A stretch of DNA of 64,000 bases from Cecembia lonarensis LW9 (GCF_000298295.1 NZ_AMGM01000011.1:28060-92059); one strand, 5' to 3'. Positions 18,122 to 27,175 are shown, numbered from the stretch's first letter. Made by a program: numbers and translations. Notes: generated by a model from the sequence alone, not told the origin.

Positions 18122-19183
18122 ATGGGAGGCAACGCCAAAAAAAACATAATTTATTCCATCGTTCTGCTTTTAATGGTGGCTATTGTCTATTTATACAGAC
18201 AAAGTACTACCGCCCCACTTCTTGAAACAGAAACCGTTGATTCAGGCAGAATAGTTTTATCCGGAAATACTATGGGTACCAGCTACCGCATAGTTTACCT
18301 GGATGAGCTGGGAAGAAACTTTCAAAAAAGTGTTGATTCTTTATTGCTCGTTTTCAACGAGTCCTTATCTACATACATTCCTGATTCAGAAATCAGCAGA
18401 TTCAATCAAGGTGATTCTTTGGTCTATGAATCTCCATTTTTTCATCCTGTGCTCCAATCAAGTAGAGAAATCTTTAATTTGACTGGAGGAGCATTTGATC
18501 CTACAGTTGGGCCCTTGGTCAATTTATGGGGCTTTGGCCCGGAAGGACCTCAAGCCAAGGACAGTGCCAGGATTGCACAGCTTTTACCATTGGTAGACTT
18601 TAATAACGTCATTTTTGATGAAAAGCAAGTTAAAAAAACCAAAGCAGGGGTTTATTTGGACTTCAGCGCTAATGCTAAAGGGTATGGGGTGGATGTGCTT
18701 GCTGAATTCTTGCTGAAAAAAGGCATAGCAAATCTTCTTGTAGAAATCGGTGGTGAACTTGTCGCAAGAGGAGTCAATGATAAAGGGGAGTTGTGGAAAG
18801 TTGGTGTAAGCCGACCTGAAGAGGAGGGAAGAGCAGAAGATCTGTTCAGTGTGATTGCCCTAAATGACAAAGCGATGGCTACCTCTGGAAACTACCGTAA
18901 TTATTATGAGGAAGGTGGTATGAAAATTTCGCATACCATTGATCCTACAACCGGTAGGCCTGTAAGGCATGGCTTACTCAGTGCTACTGTTATAGCGGAT
19001 GATTGTATGACAGCAGATGCACTGGCCACTGCTCTAATGGTTATGGGGACAGAAAAAGCCATAGAACTGCAAGAAAAGCATGGAGGCTTTGAAATATTTT
19101 TAATATACAATGACGGAGCAGGAAATCTGAGATCTTTCGTAAGTGAAGGACTCAAAGCCTACCTATCCTTTATCAACGAATAA
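18122..19183 (+). CDS. apbE: FAD:protein FMN transferase (ApbE family)
   Basis: ApbE attaches FMN covalently to a threonine of target proteins such as NqrB, NqrC and RnfG/D subunits, outside the cytoplasm. The 353-residue protein has an N-terminal membrane helix (residues ~9-24, IIYSIVLLLMVAIVYL) without a lipobox cysteine, so it is anchored rather than lipidated. Family motifs are GNTMGTSYRIVY, GGAFDPTVGPLVNLWGFGP, DFSANAKGYGVD, LVEIGGELVARG and the C-terminal SHTIDPTTGRPV. The gene is divergent from ruvB and 23 bases ahead of a ZIP transporter gene. Confidence 0.93.
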   Translation: MGGNAKKNIIYSIVLLLMVAIVYLYRQSTTAPLLETETVDSGRIVLSGNTMGTSYRIVYLDELGRNFQKSVDSLLLVFNESLSTYIPDSEISRFNQGDSLVYESPFFHPVLQSSREIFNLTGGAFDPTVGPLVNLWGFGPEGPQAKDSARIAQLLPLVDFNNVIFDEKQVKKTKAGVYLDFSANAKGYGVDVLAEFLLKKGIANLLVEIGGELVARGVNDKGELWKVGVSRPEEEGRAEDLFSVIALNDKAMATSGNYRNYYEEGGMKISHTIDPTTGRPVRHGLLSATVIADDCMTADALATALMVMGTEKAIELQEKHGGFEIFLIYNDGAGNLRSFVSEGLKAYLSFINE

Positions 19184-19206
19184 TGATACAAAAGCGCAGC
19201 TAAGAG

Positions 19207-19992
19207 ATGTTATTAAATTTTACCCTTTTGTTTGCCACTGCGATGCTAGCAGGCGGTTTGGCCTATTTTATTCCAAGTTGGGAAGAAAGATACTTCAAGT
19301 TGGTTCTCGTTTTTGCAGGGTCTTACTTGTTTGCCATCACTGTATTGCATATCCTCCCTGAGTTGTTTGTTGACTCAGCAAATGCACCAAGGATGGGACT
19401 TTATATCCTGGTTGGTTTTTTTCTTCAGCAAATACTTGCCCTTTTCTCAACCGGCGTTGAACATGGACATATACATCATCCCAGTCATCAACATGCTGCT
19501 AATGCCGGTGTATGGACCATTATGATTGGATTATTCATGCATGCTTTCCTAGAGGGTACTCTGTTGGGTAATGATGGAGCCTTATCCGCGCACTTACACG
19601 ATCATGCAGGTCACGACCATCACCACCATCATCACCATCATCATAGCAACCATAACTTACTTTTCGGAATACTCCTGCACAAAGGCCCAGAAGCATTTGC
19701 CTTGGTAGCAGTACTTATGAGCTCTTTAAAGAAAAGATGGATTTTTATCCTTTTGACCATTTTTGCCCTTGCTTCCCCAATGGGTATGTTATTAAGCAAC
19801 TACCTTTATGAAAGCCGCGTCCTAGGAGGAGAGACACTGAATATATTTTATGGTATCGTCGCCGGCAGTTTCCTCCATATTTCTACTACCATATTCTTTG
19901 AAAGTAGTCCAGATCACCGTTTCTATTTGAATAAAGTTATCGTCAGTATGATCGCATTTGCCTTAGCTATTTCTCTGGAGATGCTACTGTAG
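19207..19992 (+). CDS. ZIP family divalent metal transporter
   Basis: This 261-residue inner-membrane protein has about seven to eight helices. The large loop between the third and fourth helices carries a histidine cluster at about residues 130-152 (HDHHHHHHHHHSNHN), typical of ZIP proteins that take up Zn2+ or Fe2+. The transport-site helices are visible as GLFMHAFLEGTLLG and LLHKGPEAFALVAVL; the H-K-x-PE pattern corresponds to the family H-x-x-x-E site. It is 23 bases after apbE and likely cotranscribed, although ApbE needs Mg2+ rather than zinc. Metal specificity is not predictable. Confidence 0.88.
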   Translation: MLLNFTLLFATAMLAGGLAYFIPSWEERYFKLVLVFAGSYLFAITVLHILPELFVDSANAPRMGLYILVGFFLQQILALFSTGVEHGHIHHPSHQHAANAGVWTIMIGLFMHAFLEGTLLGNDGALSAHLHDHAGHDHHHHHHHHHSNHNLLFGILLHKGPEAFALVAVLMSSLKKRWIFILLTIFALASPMGMLLSNYLYESRVLGGETLNIFYGIVAGSFLHISTTIFFESSPDHRFYLNKVIVSMIAFALAISLEMLL

Positions 19993-20071
19993 GTTTTTCA
20001 CGGGCCGTTTTGGAAAAAAGCGCAATTTTATTTTGTTTTAGCATTGAATTAAAGAAAGCCAATCTCTTTTT

Positions 20072-20105
20072 GCTAATATAATATACTTTCGCTAATTTTA
20101 TATAC
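20072..20105 (+). repeat. Direct repeat upstream of the InsA-like gene
   Basis: GCTAATATAATATAC (20072-20086) and GCTAATTTTATATAC (20091-20105) are near-identical 15-mers with start-to-start spacing of 19 bases. They end 19 bases before the start codon of the InsA-like protein gene, so they overlap its likely promoter. A regulator site, possibly autoregulatory, is a plausible reading. Confidence 0.5.
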
Positions 20106-20124
20106 AAAACCCAAATCTGCCTAT

Positions 20125-20547
20125 ATGGAAAAGCCTATATGCCCAAAATGCGAACATTCAAAAATTGTTAAAAGTGGGATAGTAGGCGGTAGACAACGGT
20201 TTAAATGTAAGAAATGCAGTTATCATTTCACGGTTAATAAACTGGGGAAATCCATCGATAAGTATTACGTTGTAAAAGCCTTACAACTTTATGTGGAGGG
20301 TATTTCATACAGGGAAATCGAAAGAATATTGGGTGTGAGCCATGTTTCCGTCATGAACTGGGTCAAACAATACAAAATTAAAGCCCCTGAAAATTACGAT
20401 TACCGTCCTACCTATAAGGTATTGAACCACACTGAATTGGTCAAATACATGGCACAGAAGGAAAATTTGACGGATACCGGAATGCTGATCACTGAGTTGG
20501 GCGATAAATTCATGATCATCAAATGGGAAAGATTCAGAAACCGATAA
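20125..20547 (+). CDS. InsA-like zinc-ribbon/helix-turn-helix protein
   Basis: The 140-residue protein has an N-terminal zinc ribbon (C6-P-K-C9 and C28-K-K-C31, with GGRQRFKCKKC) followed by a helix-turn-helix at residues ~59-83 (GISYREIERILGVSHVSVMNW). This is the architecture of IS1 InsA and of the N-termini of related transposases. There is no DDE catalytic domain, no insB partner and no terminal inverted repeat around it, so it is not a functional insertion sequence. A non-transposase C-terminal part (residues ~90-140, HTELVKYMAQKENLTDTG...) follows. It stands directly ahead of the porin/symporter/Acs cluster and could be its DNA-binding regulator; that role is inference. Confidence 0.7.
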   Translation: MEKPICPKCEHSKIVKSGIVGGRQRFKCKKCSYHFTVNKLGKSIDKYYVVKALQLYVEGISYREIERILGVSHVSVMNWVKQYKIKAPENYDYRPTYKVLNHTELVKYMAQKENLTDTGMLITELGDKFMIIKWERFRNR

Positions 20548-20644
20548 TCCAAATAAAATTTTTTAACTATAATTAATTAACAATTATCTACCCTTATTTT
20601 TTCATTCTACCATCAAGTTCTCAAATTAGATTCCACTTGTTGTT

Positions 20645-20652
20645 CGGGCCCG
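20645..20652. other. GC-rich palindrome in the porin leader
   Basis: CGGGCCCG is an isolated GC-rich palindrome in the otherwise AT-rich 139-base gap before the porin gene, 35 bases from its start. It may be a regulatory or mRNA structural element; nothing else identifies it. Confidence 0.25.
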
Positions 20653-20686
20653 ACTGCAAAAGTCAAAAACAACAAACCCAAAAACC

Positions 20687-22132
20687 ATGAAATCTAAATT
20701 GAAGAGGCTAGGTAGTCTTCTAATTTTATTTTGTCTGCAGTTCCCCCTATTTGGTCAGGATACCCTAGCCAATTACAGGGCTGCCAAGGATGAGATGTTT
20801 GTAGATCACTCTTACAAGCCTCTTACACTCAAACTTTCTGATGATGGCGGGAAATACATCCGGTTTCTGGTATGGAACCAGTTATGGGTGCGCGCCACCG
20901 AAAACAACCCGGGCACCTTAGGTGTGGACGGCCAACCCAGTAACAATTCCTTTGACATTGGAATCAGGCGTGCAAGGTTTTTAGCTTATGCACAGATCTC
21001 TCCACGCTTTATGGTGCTCACCCACTGGGGCATCAATAATCAGACCTTTACCAATGGAGGTGTTCCCGGTGGCGGATTGACCGGAAACCCAGGAGGTATT
21101 CCAGTCACTGTAAACCCCGAAACAGGTATGGGCACTGCCAATGGCATGTCAGCTAAAAAACCGCAATTGTTTTTCCATGACATTTGGACAGAGTTTAAAG
21201 TTTTGGAAGAACTTTACATAGGAACAGGTTTGCATTACTGGAATGGCGTTTCCAGAATGACAAGCCATAGTACTTTGAACTTTATGGCCATAGATGCACC
21301 TATTTTCAACTGGCCTTTGATTGAACTTACTGATCAATTCGCAAGACAATTTGGAATCTATGCCAAAGGCCAGGTAAAAAAATGGGATTACAGGTTGGCT
21401 CTAAACAAGCCTTTTTCGGTGGGTGCCGGCGGCCGTTTTGACGAAAGCAGACAAGTCCCCATTGCAGCCAATATTGTCAATGACAATTGGGCCACTCAGG
21501 GTTACATCGCTTATCAATTCCTTGAAACAGAAAACAATAAGCTTCCCTTCTTTGTGGGATCTTACTTAGGTACAAAGAAAGTCTTTAATATTGGCGGAGG
21601 CTGGCACCATCATGCCAATGCCACCATGTCAAAAAGTGCGGATGGCATGTCCAATTACCATGACATCCGTCTGTTTGGTTTAGACGCCTTCTTAGACATT
21701 CCTTTAAACCCTGTATCAGGCTCTGCCTTAACCTCCTACGCTGTATTTTATAATTATGATTTTGGACCAAATTACATGCGTAATGTGGGCATCATGAACA
21801 TAGGCTTTGGAGCAGGTTCTACCCAAAACGGACCTGGTAATGCACAACCTACCATTGGCACGGGTAATATTTTCTATTCCCAGACAGGTTATCTTTTGCC
21901 TAAAAGTGTACTGGAAGACCATGGTAGATTACAGCCCTTCGGTGCCCTGACCTACAAAAACTTTGAAGTATTTGATACCAGTTCCTGGCAATATGACCTG
22001 GGATTCAATTACTACATGAATGGCCACCAAGCCAAAATTACCCTTCAGTACAGCAACCGCCCCTTGTTTGAAAACTATCAGAGAAGTGGTTCTGCGGGAG
22101 AGCTGATCATTCAAACACATATCTTCTTGTAA
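20687..22132 (+). CDS. Outer-membrane porin-like protein
   Basis: The 481-residue protein has a signal peptide (residues 1-24, ending FPLFGQ) and then alternating aromatic/amphipathic strands ending in the outer-membrane-type C-terminus ELIIQTHIFL. Motifs such as NSFDIGIRRARFLAYAQISP and WDYRLALNKPF resemble phosphate-selective porin and short-chain-acid porin families of Gram-negative bacteria. It directly precedes DUF4212 and SSS symporter genes (21 bases), so it most likely lets the symporter's substrate, probably acetate or another organic acid, cross the outer membrane. The beta-barrel call is strong and the substrate is inferred. Confidence 0.75.
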   Translation: MKSKLKRLGSLLILFCLQFPLFGQDTLANYRAAKDEMFVDHSYKPLTLKLSDDGGKYIRFLVWNQLWVRATENNPGTLGVDGQPSNNSFDIGIRRARFLAYAQISPRFMVLTHWGINNQTFTNGGVPGGGLTGNPGGIPVTVNPETGMGTANGMSAKKPQLFFHDIWTEFKVLEELYIGTGLHYWNGVSRMTSHSTLNFMAIDAPIFNWPLIELTDQFARQFGIYAKGQVKKWDYRLALNKPFSVGAGGRFDESRQVPIAANIVNDNWATQGYIAYQFLETENNKLPFFVGSYLGTKKVFNIGGGWHHHANATMSKSADGMSNYHDIRLFGLDAFLDIPLNPVSGSALTSYAVFYNYDFGPNYMRNVGIMNIGFGAGSTQNGPGNAQPTIGTGNIFYSQTGYLLPKSVLEDHGRLQPFGALTYKNFEVFDTSSWQYDLGFNYYMNGHQAKITLQYSNRPLFENYQRSGSAGELIIQTHIFL

Positions 22133-22153
22133 ACATGTCAAACCCAAAATACT

Positions 22154-22417
22154 ATGTCTGAACACAAATTAAAAATGAAAGCTTACTGGAAAAAGAACCT
22201 GAAAACACTTCTTTTCCTACTTGCGATATGGTTTCTGGTTTCCTTTGGATTCGGGATCATTTTGGTTGAGCCTTTAAATGCCATTCAATTCGGGGGCTTT
22301 AAATTAGGCTTTTGGTTTGCCCAGCAGGGTTCCATTTACACCTTTGTCGTACTCATATTTGTCTATGTGTACCGCATGAACCAATTGGATAAAGAATTTG
22401 ACGTCAACGAAGAATAA
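22154..22417 (+). CDS. DUF4212 small subunit of a sodium/substrate symporter
   Basis: The 87-residue membrane protein has two helices (residues ~16-34, LLFLLAIWFLVSFGFGIIL, and ~52-70) and the motif GGFKLGFWFAQQGSIYTFVVLIFVY, which is characteristic of DUF4212 proteins. In many bacteria this small subunit is encoded directly before a VC_2705-type sodium:solute symporter, as here (20-base gap). It is presumed to assemble with that symporter. The second in-frame Met (MKAYWKKNLK, residue 8) would also fit as a start. Confidence 0.88.
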   Translation: MSEHKLKMKAYWKKNLKTLLFLLAIWFLVSFGFGIILVEPLNAIQFGGFKLGFWFAQQGSIYTFVVLIFVYVYRMNQLDKEFDVNEE

Positions 22418-22437
22418 CCAATAACCTAACATTTAAC

Positions 22438-24123
22438 ATGGATATCTTAACCTGGACATACATACTCGTGGGCGCATCTTTTGCGCTCTACATCGGAATC
22501 GCCATTTATACTAGAGCGGGATCCACCAAAGAATTTTATACCGCCGGCGGAGGAGTTTCCCCTCTCGCCAATGGTATGGCCACCGCTGCTGACTGGATGT
22601 CTGCTGCCTCGTTTATCTCCATGGCGGGGATCATCGCATTTGCTGGTTATGACGGCTCGGTTTACCTGATGGGCTGGACCGGAGGCTATGTACTTTTAGC
22701 CTTGCTTCTAGCTCCTTACTTGAGAAAATTTGGAAAATTTACTGTTCCAGATTTTGTCGGGGACAGGTATTATTCCAATAAGGCACGTGTGGTAGCAGTC
22801 ATCTGTGCCTTGTTTATTTCCTTTACTTATGTAGCCGGTCAGATGCGGGGGGTAGGTATTGTTTTTTCAAGGTACTTGGAAGTAGACATCAATACTGGAG
22901 TGATCATTGGTATGTGTATTGTGTTTTTCTACGCTGTTCTAGGCGGTATGAAAGGCATCACTTATACCCAAGTGGCCCAGTATTGTGTATTGATTTTTGC
23001 ATACATGGTACCGGCCATCTTTATTTCCATGCAGTTAACTGGTAACCCAATTCCTCAATTAGGTCTGGGTGATACCGTAGCCGATGGAACTCCCCTTTTA
23101 CAAAAATTGGATGGAGTCCTCACCGATTTGGGCTTTGCAGAATATACCTCTGGAAGAAAGGGCATGGGAGATATATTTGCCATTACCTTGGCCTTGATGG
23201 TGGGCACAGCAGGTTTACCACATGTGATCGTTAGATTCTTTACCGTACCAAGGGTAAAAGATGCCCGTCTTTCTGCCGGATACGCACTGGTTTTTATTGC
23301 CATATTATATACCACCGCACCAGCAGTAGCAGCCTTTGGAATTTACAATGCCATTGATACCGTAGCGGGACAACCTGTGAATGACCTTCCTGAATGGGTG
23401 GGTAATTGGCAAAAAACTAACCTGATCAATATCGAGGATAAAAACGGAGACGGCATTGTCCAATATACTCCTGTAGCGGCCACCAATGAAATGAACATTG
23501 ACCGCGATATCATGGTGCTAGCCAGTCCGGAAATCGCCAAATTACCCAATTGGGTGATAGGACTTGTAGCTGCGGGCGGTATGGCGGCAGCACTTTCTAC
23601 TGCTGCAGGTTTGTTGCTGGTAATATCTACCTCTGTTTCCCGCGACCTATTCAGAACATTCAAGCCAGATATGACTGAAAAAAGAGAGCTTTTAATTGCA
23701 CGAATTTCGGCAGCAGGTGCTGTGGGATTAGCAGGTTACTTTGGCGTTAACCCTCCCGGTTTTGTGGCTGAAGTAGTAGCCTTTGCCTTTGGATTGGCTG
23801 CAGCTTCTTTCTTCCCGGTCATCATCATGGGGATTTTCTCAAGCAGAATCAATAAGGAAGGCGCTATTGCGGGTATGATATCCGGTCTTACCTTTACCAT
23901 TTTGTACATCACTTATTTCAAGTTCATCAATCCGGAAATCAATAATGCCGATCATTGGTGGTTTGGCATATCGCCAGAAGGAATAGGCTCTATTGGTATG
24001 TTAGTAAATTTTGTAGTATGCTACGCTGTATCCAAAGCCACCCCTGCCCCACCACAGGACGTCCAAGATATGATTCAAGAGATCCGTATCCCAAGAGGTG
24101 CCGGAAAAGCCCATGCACATTAA
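22438..24123 (+). CDS. Sodium:solute symporter, VC_2705/ActP-like
   Basis: The 561-residue inner-membrane protein of the SSS family has 13 or so helices. Typical elements are the N-terminal EFYTAGGGVSPLANGMATAADWMSAA region, GLPHVIVRFFTVP near residue 262 and AGGMAAALSTAAGLLLVISTSVSRDL near residue 379. A soluble loop contains DKNGDGIVQY, an EF-hand-like calcium-loop pattern often seen in this subfamily. It works with the DUF4212 partner, probably importing acetate or a related monocarboxylate with Na+. The neighbouring acetyl-CoA synthetase supports that substrate. A terminator follows. Confidence 0.9.
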   Translation: MDILTWTYILVGASFALYIGIAIYTRAGSTKEFYTAGGGVSPLANGMATAADWMSAASFISMAGIIAFAGYDGSVYLMGWTGGYVLLALLLAPYLRKFGKFTVPDFVGDRYYSNKARVVAVICALFISFTYVAGQMRGVGIVFSRYLEVDINTGVIIGMCIVFFYAVLGGMKGITYTQVAQYCVLIFAYMVPAIFISMQLTGNPIPQLGLGDTVADGTPLLQKLDGVLTDLGFAEYTSGRKGMGDIFAITLALMVGTAGLPHVIVRFFTVPRVKDARLSAGYALVFIAILYTTAPAVAAFGIYNAIDTVAGQPVNDLPEWVGNWQKTNLINIEDKNGDGIVQYTPVAATNEMNIDRDIMVLASPEIAKLPNWVIGLVAAGGMAAALSTAAGLLLVISTSVSRDLFRTFKPDMTEKRELLIARISAAGAVGLAGYFGVNPPGFVAEVVAFAFGLAAASFFPVIIMGIFSSRINKEGAIAGMISGLTFTILYITYFKFINPEINNADHWWFGISPEGIGSIGMLVNFVVCYAVSKATPAPPQDVQDMIQEIRIPRGAGKAHAH

Positions 24124-24145
24124 ATAAAGGTTGATTGAGTGATAA

Positions 24146-24187
24146 AAGGGGGCCTGACAGGAGAAATGTCAGGGCTCCCTTTTTTCC
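24146..24187 (+). terminator. Terminator inside the acetate module
   Basis: AAGGG and CCTGACA pair with TGTCAGG and CCCTT around a short loop, and a run of six T residues follows. It separates the porin-DUF4212-symporter genes from the sensor kinase genes, so the two halves are separate or read-through-controlled transcripts. Confidence 0.8.
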
Positions 24188-24228
24188 ATTACACAAAAGC
24201 TGTAATTTATAATTTCATTAAAGGTCCA

Positions 24229-24441
24229 ATGAAAGCCAAAGCAAAAAGCCAATACTTGTGGGGGTTGTTTTTATTAGGGTTATGTCTTTTGAATTACCCT
24301 TTGCTGTCTGTTTATAATATTCAGGAAAAGTGGTCGGGCATTCCTGTTCTGTACTTCTGGGTTTTCTTCTTCTGGCTTTTGATTATCATACTGACTTATT
24401 GGATTATCAAGAAAACCGATTCTTCAAAAAATGCTCAGTAA
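24229..24441 (+). CDS. Small two-helix membrane protein
   Basis: The 70-residue protein begins MKAKAKSQYLWG, downstream of the terminator; the reading from 24139 would run through it. Two hydrophobic segments are visible (YLWGLFLLGLCLLNYPLLSVY and VLYFWVFFFWLLIIILTYWII). Its last 11 bases overlap the sensor-kinase start, implying translational coupling. Small proteins of this kind often precede SSS-type sensor kinases in this phylum, possibly as accessory subunits like DUF4212, but the function is unknown. Confidence 0.7.
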   Translation: MKAKAKSQYLWGLFLLGLCLLNYPLLSVYNIQEKWSGIPVLYFWVFFFWLLIIILTYWIIKKTDSSKNAQ

Positions 24442-27175
24442 AGGTTTGATCATAGCGTTCACCTTTGGCTACTTGGCCCTGTTATTTGCCATAGCCTTCT
24501 TTTCGGAACAATCCGCAAAGAAAGGAAAAAGCTATGCTTCCAACCCCTATATCTACGCACTCTCATTGGCCGTCTATTGCACGGCCTGGACTTATTATGG
24601 CTCTGTCGGGAGGGCTGCCACAAATGGGCTTGAATTTCTAACCATTTACATTGGTCCGAGCTTAGTAGCACCCCTATGGTGGATCATCATGCGGAAAATT
24701 ATCCGCATCAGTAAAGTTCAGGGCATTTCATCCATTGCTGATTTTATTTCAAGTCGATATGGCAAAAATATTACCTTGGGCGGTGTAGTGACTTTGTTCT
24801 GCTTTTTGGGCATCCTTCCATACATCTCTATTCAAATCAAAGCGGTTGCCACTTCCTTTGATATCCTCCAATATGCAGAAAGCCCAGTACAAGCATTGAA
24901 TATTCCTTTTTATCAGGATACCGCATTTTACCTCGCTATTGGTTTGGCCTTTTTTACAGTCCTCTTCGGGACCAGAGATGCTGAAGCCACTGCCCAACAT
25001 GAAGGCATGGTCATGGCTGTGGCCTTTGAATCTTTATTCAAATTATTGGCATTTATAGCCGTAGGTGTTTTCGTTACCTATTTCGTGTATGATGGTTTCA
25101 AAGATATTTTCGAACAAGCCAGTTTGAGAAATTTAGACCATCTCTTTGTGCTGCAGGGTGATCAGGGGCCAACAGAGTGGTTTTGGATGAGTGTCCTTTC
25201 CATGATGGCCGTTTTATTTCTACCCAGACAATTCCAAATGGCTGTTGTGGAAAACAGCAACGAAAAACATTTGGACAAGGCCATGTGGCTTTTCCCACTT
25301 TACCTTTTACTGATCAATATTTTTGTGATTCCAATCGCCTTGGGCGGCCTGGTCCATTTTTCTGATGGCAATGTTGATGCGGATACTTTTGTTCTCGCAC
25401 TGCCCATTGCCTATGAAAAAAACTGGTTAACACTTTTGGTATATCTGGGTGGCTTCTCGGCTGCAACCAGTATGATCATTGTATCTACCATTGCACTCAG
25501 CAATATGATCAGCAATAACCTGATTATCCCCATCTTGTTGGTGAATGAAAAACTTAAAAGCAAATTCCAGAATGAACTGGGAGGAAGGGTTATTTGGATC
25601 AGGAGGGCAAGCATATTCGTGATCATCCTATTGGCTTATGTCTATTATAAGGAAGTATCAGGACAGTTTTCCCTGGTTTCAATTGGGCTGATTTCTTTTG
25701 TGGCCATTGCACAATTTACCCCCTCTATAATAGGCGGAATTTTTTGGAAAACTGGCTCAAGGTTAGGGGCACTATGGGGAATTATTGCCGGTTTTGGCAT
25801 ATGGTTTTATACTTTGGTGGTACCTACCATCATCACCGCAGGTTACCTTCCCGAAAGTTTGATGACAGAGGGCCTGTTTGGCATCTCCGCTATAAAACCT
25901 TATAGCCTTTTGGGTATGGAAGGCATGAGCTATGTCACCCATAGTCTTTATTTCAGCCTCTCCATTAATATTCTACTTTATGTGATCATCTCACTCTTTT
26001 CGGAGCAATCCTCAAAAGAACATAACCAAGCCTTGGTCTTTGTGGATATATTCAAATACAGCACCACCCTGGACAGCTCGATCGTTTGGAAAGGACAGGC
26101 TTACTTACCTGACCTGAGAGCCCTGCTGAAGAATTTTCTTGGTGAGGAAAAAACCAGTTTAGCTTTTGCCCAATATGCTGATAAATCCGGTAAAGCACTG
26201 GACAAAATACGTTTCGCTGACCCTGAATTAGTAAATTATTGTGAAAGAATTCTTTCCGGGATTATTGGCTCTGCATCTGCCAGGATCATGGTCGGATCCG
26301 TGGTCAAAGAGGAAGAAATCAGTATGGAAGAAGTTTTGGGTATCTTGAGAGAAACCCAAGAATTAAAGTCCCTCAACTTGCAATTGAAACAAAAAAGCAA
26401 GGAGCTAAAAAAAGCCTCTGACAAACTCCAGGAGATGAATGAAACCCTACGTCTGAATGATATGCTTAAAGATGATTTCATTTCTACTGTGACGCATGAA
26501 ATGAAAACGCCCATTACTTCCATCAGGGCCTTTTCGGAGATTTTGCTGGATGAGGACCTTCCAGATGCAGACAAGAAAAAATTTCTCCATATTATCATAG
26601 AGGAAACAAACCGGATGACCCGTTTAATTGATCAGGTTCTGGATTTGGAACGCTTTGATTCAGGCAGACAGAAACTCAGCATGGATAGAGCAGATGCGAA
26701 AATTTTGATTCTACAGGCTGCAGAAAGTATGCTGCAGGTATTCAAGGAAAAGGGGCTGAAATTTGATATCCAACTTGATTTCGAAGACCTGGAAATCAGC
26801 ATGGATGAGGACCGGATCAAACAGGTGATCCTCAACCTGCTCTCTAATGCTTCCAAATTTGCCAAGACCAAGGTGGTCTTAGAGGCAAAATATGAAAAAG
26901 AAAATCAATTACTTATACGGGTATTGGACGATGGGAAGGGAGTACCAAAGGAAGAAATCCCTTATATATTCGACAAATTCTTTCAGGCTAAAAACCAAAC
27001 CAGTAAAAAGCCCATAGGCAGTGGCCTTGGATTGGCCATTTCCAAAAAAATTGTAGAGTACCACGGTGGCAGTATTCATGTCTTTAGAAAGGCAGGGATG
27101 ACTTGCTTTGAATTTACCTTGCCTGTGCAGGAAGAGCTCAAGAAAAAATCCAAACTATCCAATCAGTATGAATAA
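24431..27175 (+). CDS. Symporter-domain sensor histidine kinase (CrbS/CbrA type)
   Basis: The 914-residue protein fuses an N-terminal SSS transporter domain (residues ~1-520, about 13 helices, with YCTAWTYYGSVGRAATNGLEF and FGTRDAEATAQHEG) to a STAC-like linker (around residues 590-640, ASARIMVGSVVKEE). A short coiled coil (~645-675) and a transmitter kinase follow. The phospho-acceptor is H689 in VTHEMKTPIT, and the ATPase domain has ILNLLSNASKFA, DDGKGVPKEE and GSGLGLAISKKIVEYHGG. Relatives CrbS and CbrA control acetate or carbon-source use. It overlaps the response regulator gene by 8 bases. It may sense, and perhaps transport, the substrate. Confidence 0.9.
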   Translation: MLSKGLIIAFTFGYLALLFAIAFFSEQSAKKGKSYASNPYIYALSLAVYCTAWTYYGSVGRAATNGLEFLTIYIGPSLVAPLWWIIMRKIIRISKVQGISSIADFISSRYGKNITLGGVVTLFCFLGILPYISIQIKAVATSFDILQYAESPVQALNIPFYQDTAFYLAIGLAFFTVLFGTRDAEATAQHEGMVMAVAFESLFKLLAFIAVGVFVTYFVYDGFKDIFEQASLRNLDHLFVLQGDQGPTEWFWMSVLSMMAVLFLPRQFQMAVVENSNEKHLDKAMWLFPLYLLLINIFVIPIALGGLVHFSDGNVDADTFVLALPIAYEKNWLTLLVYLGGFSAATSMIIVSTIALSNMISNNLIIPILLVNEKLKSKFQNELGGRVIWIRRASIFVIILLAYVYYKEVSGQFSLVSIGLISFVAIAQFTPSIIGGIFWKTGSRLGALWGIIAGFGIWFYTLVVPTIITAGYLPESLMTEGLFGISAIKPYSLLGMEGMSYVTHSLYFSLSINILLYVIISLFSEQSSKEHNQALVFVDIFKYSTTLDSSIVWKGQAYLPDLRALLKNFLGEEKTSLAFAQYADKSGKALDKIRFADPELVNYCERILSGIIGSASARIMVGSVVKEEEISMEEVLGILRETQELKSLNLQLKQKSKELKKASDKLQEMNETLRLNDMLKDDFISTVTHEMKTPITSIRAFSEILLDEDLPDADKKKFLHIIIEETNRMTRLIDQVLDLERFDSGRQKLSMDRADAKILILQAAESMLQVFKEKGLKFDIQLDFEDLEISMDEDRIKQVILNLLSNASKFAKTKVVLEAKYEKENQLLIRVLDDGKGVPKEEIPYIFDKFFQAKNQTSKKPIGSGLGLAISKKIVEYHGGSIHVFRKAGMTCFEFTLPVQEELKKKSKLSNQYE

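Noticed and set aside
19590..19665. Simple CAC/CAT repeat tract
   Set aside because: The tract encodes the histidine loop of the ZIP transporter, an expected feature of the family, rather than an independent repeat.
20125..20547. A complete IS1-type insertion sequence
   Set aside because: No insB or DDE catalytic frame follows, and I see no terminal inverted repeats or target duplication around the gene.
24139..24228. Longer N-terminus of the small membrane protein
   Set aside because: The extension is translated from the terminator hairpin and T tract.
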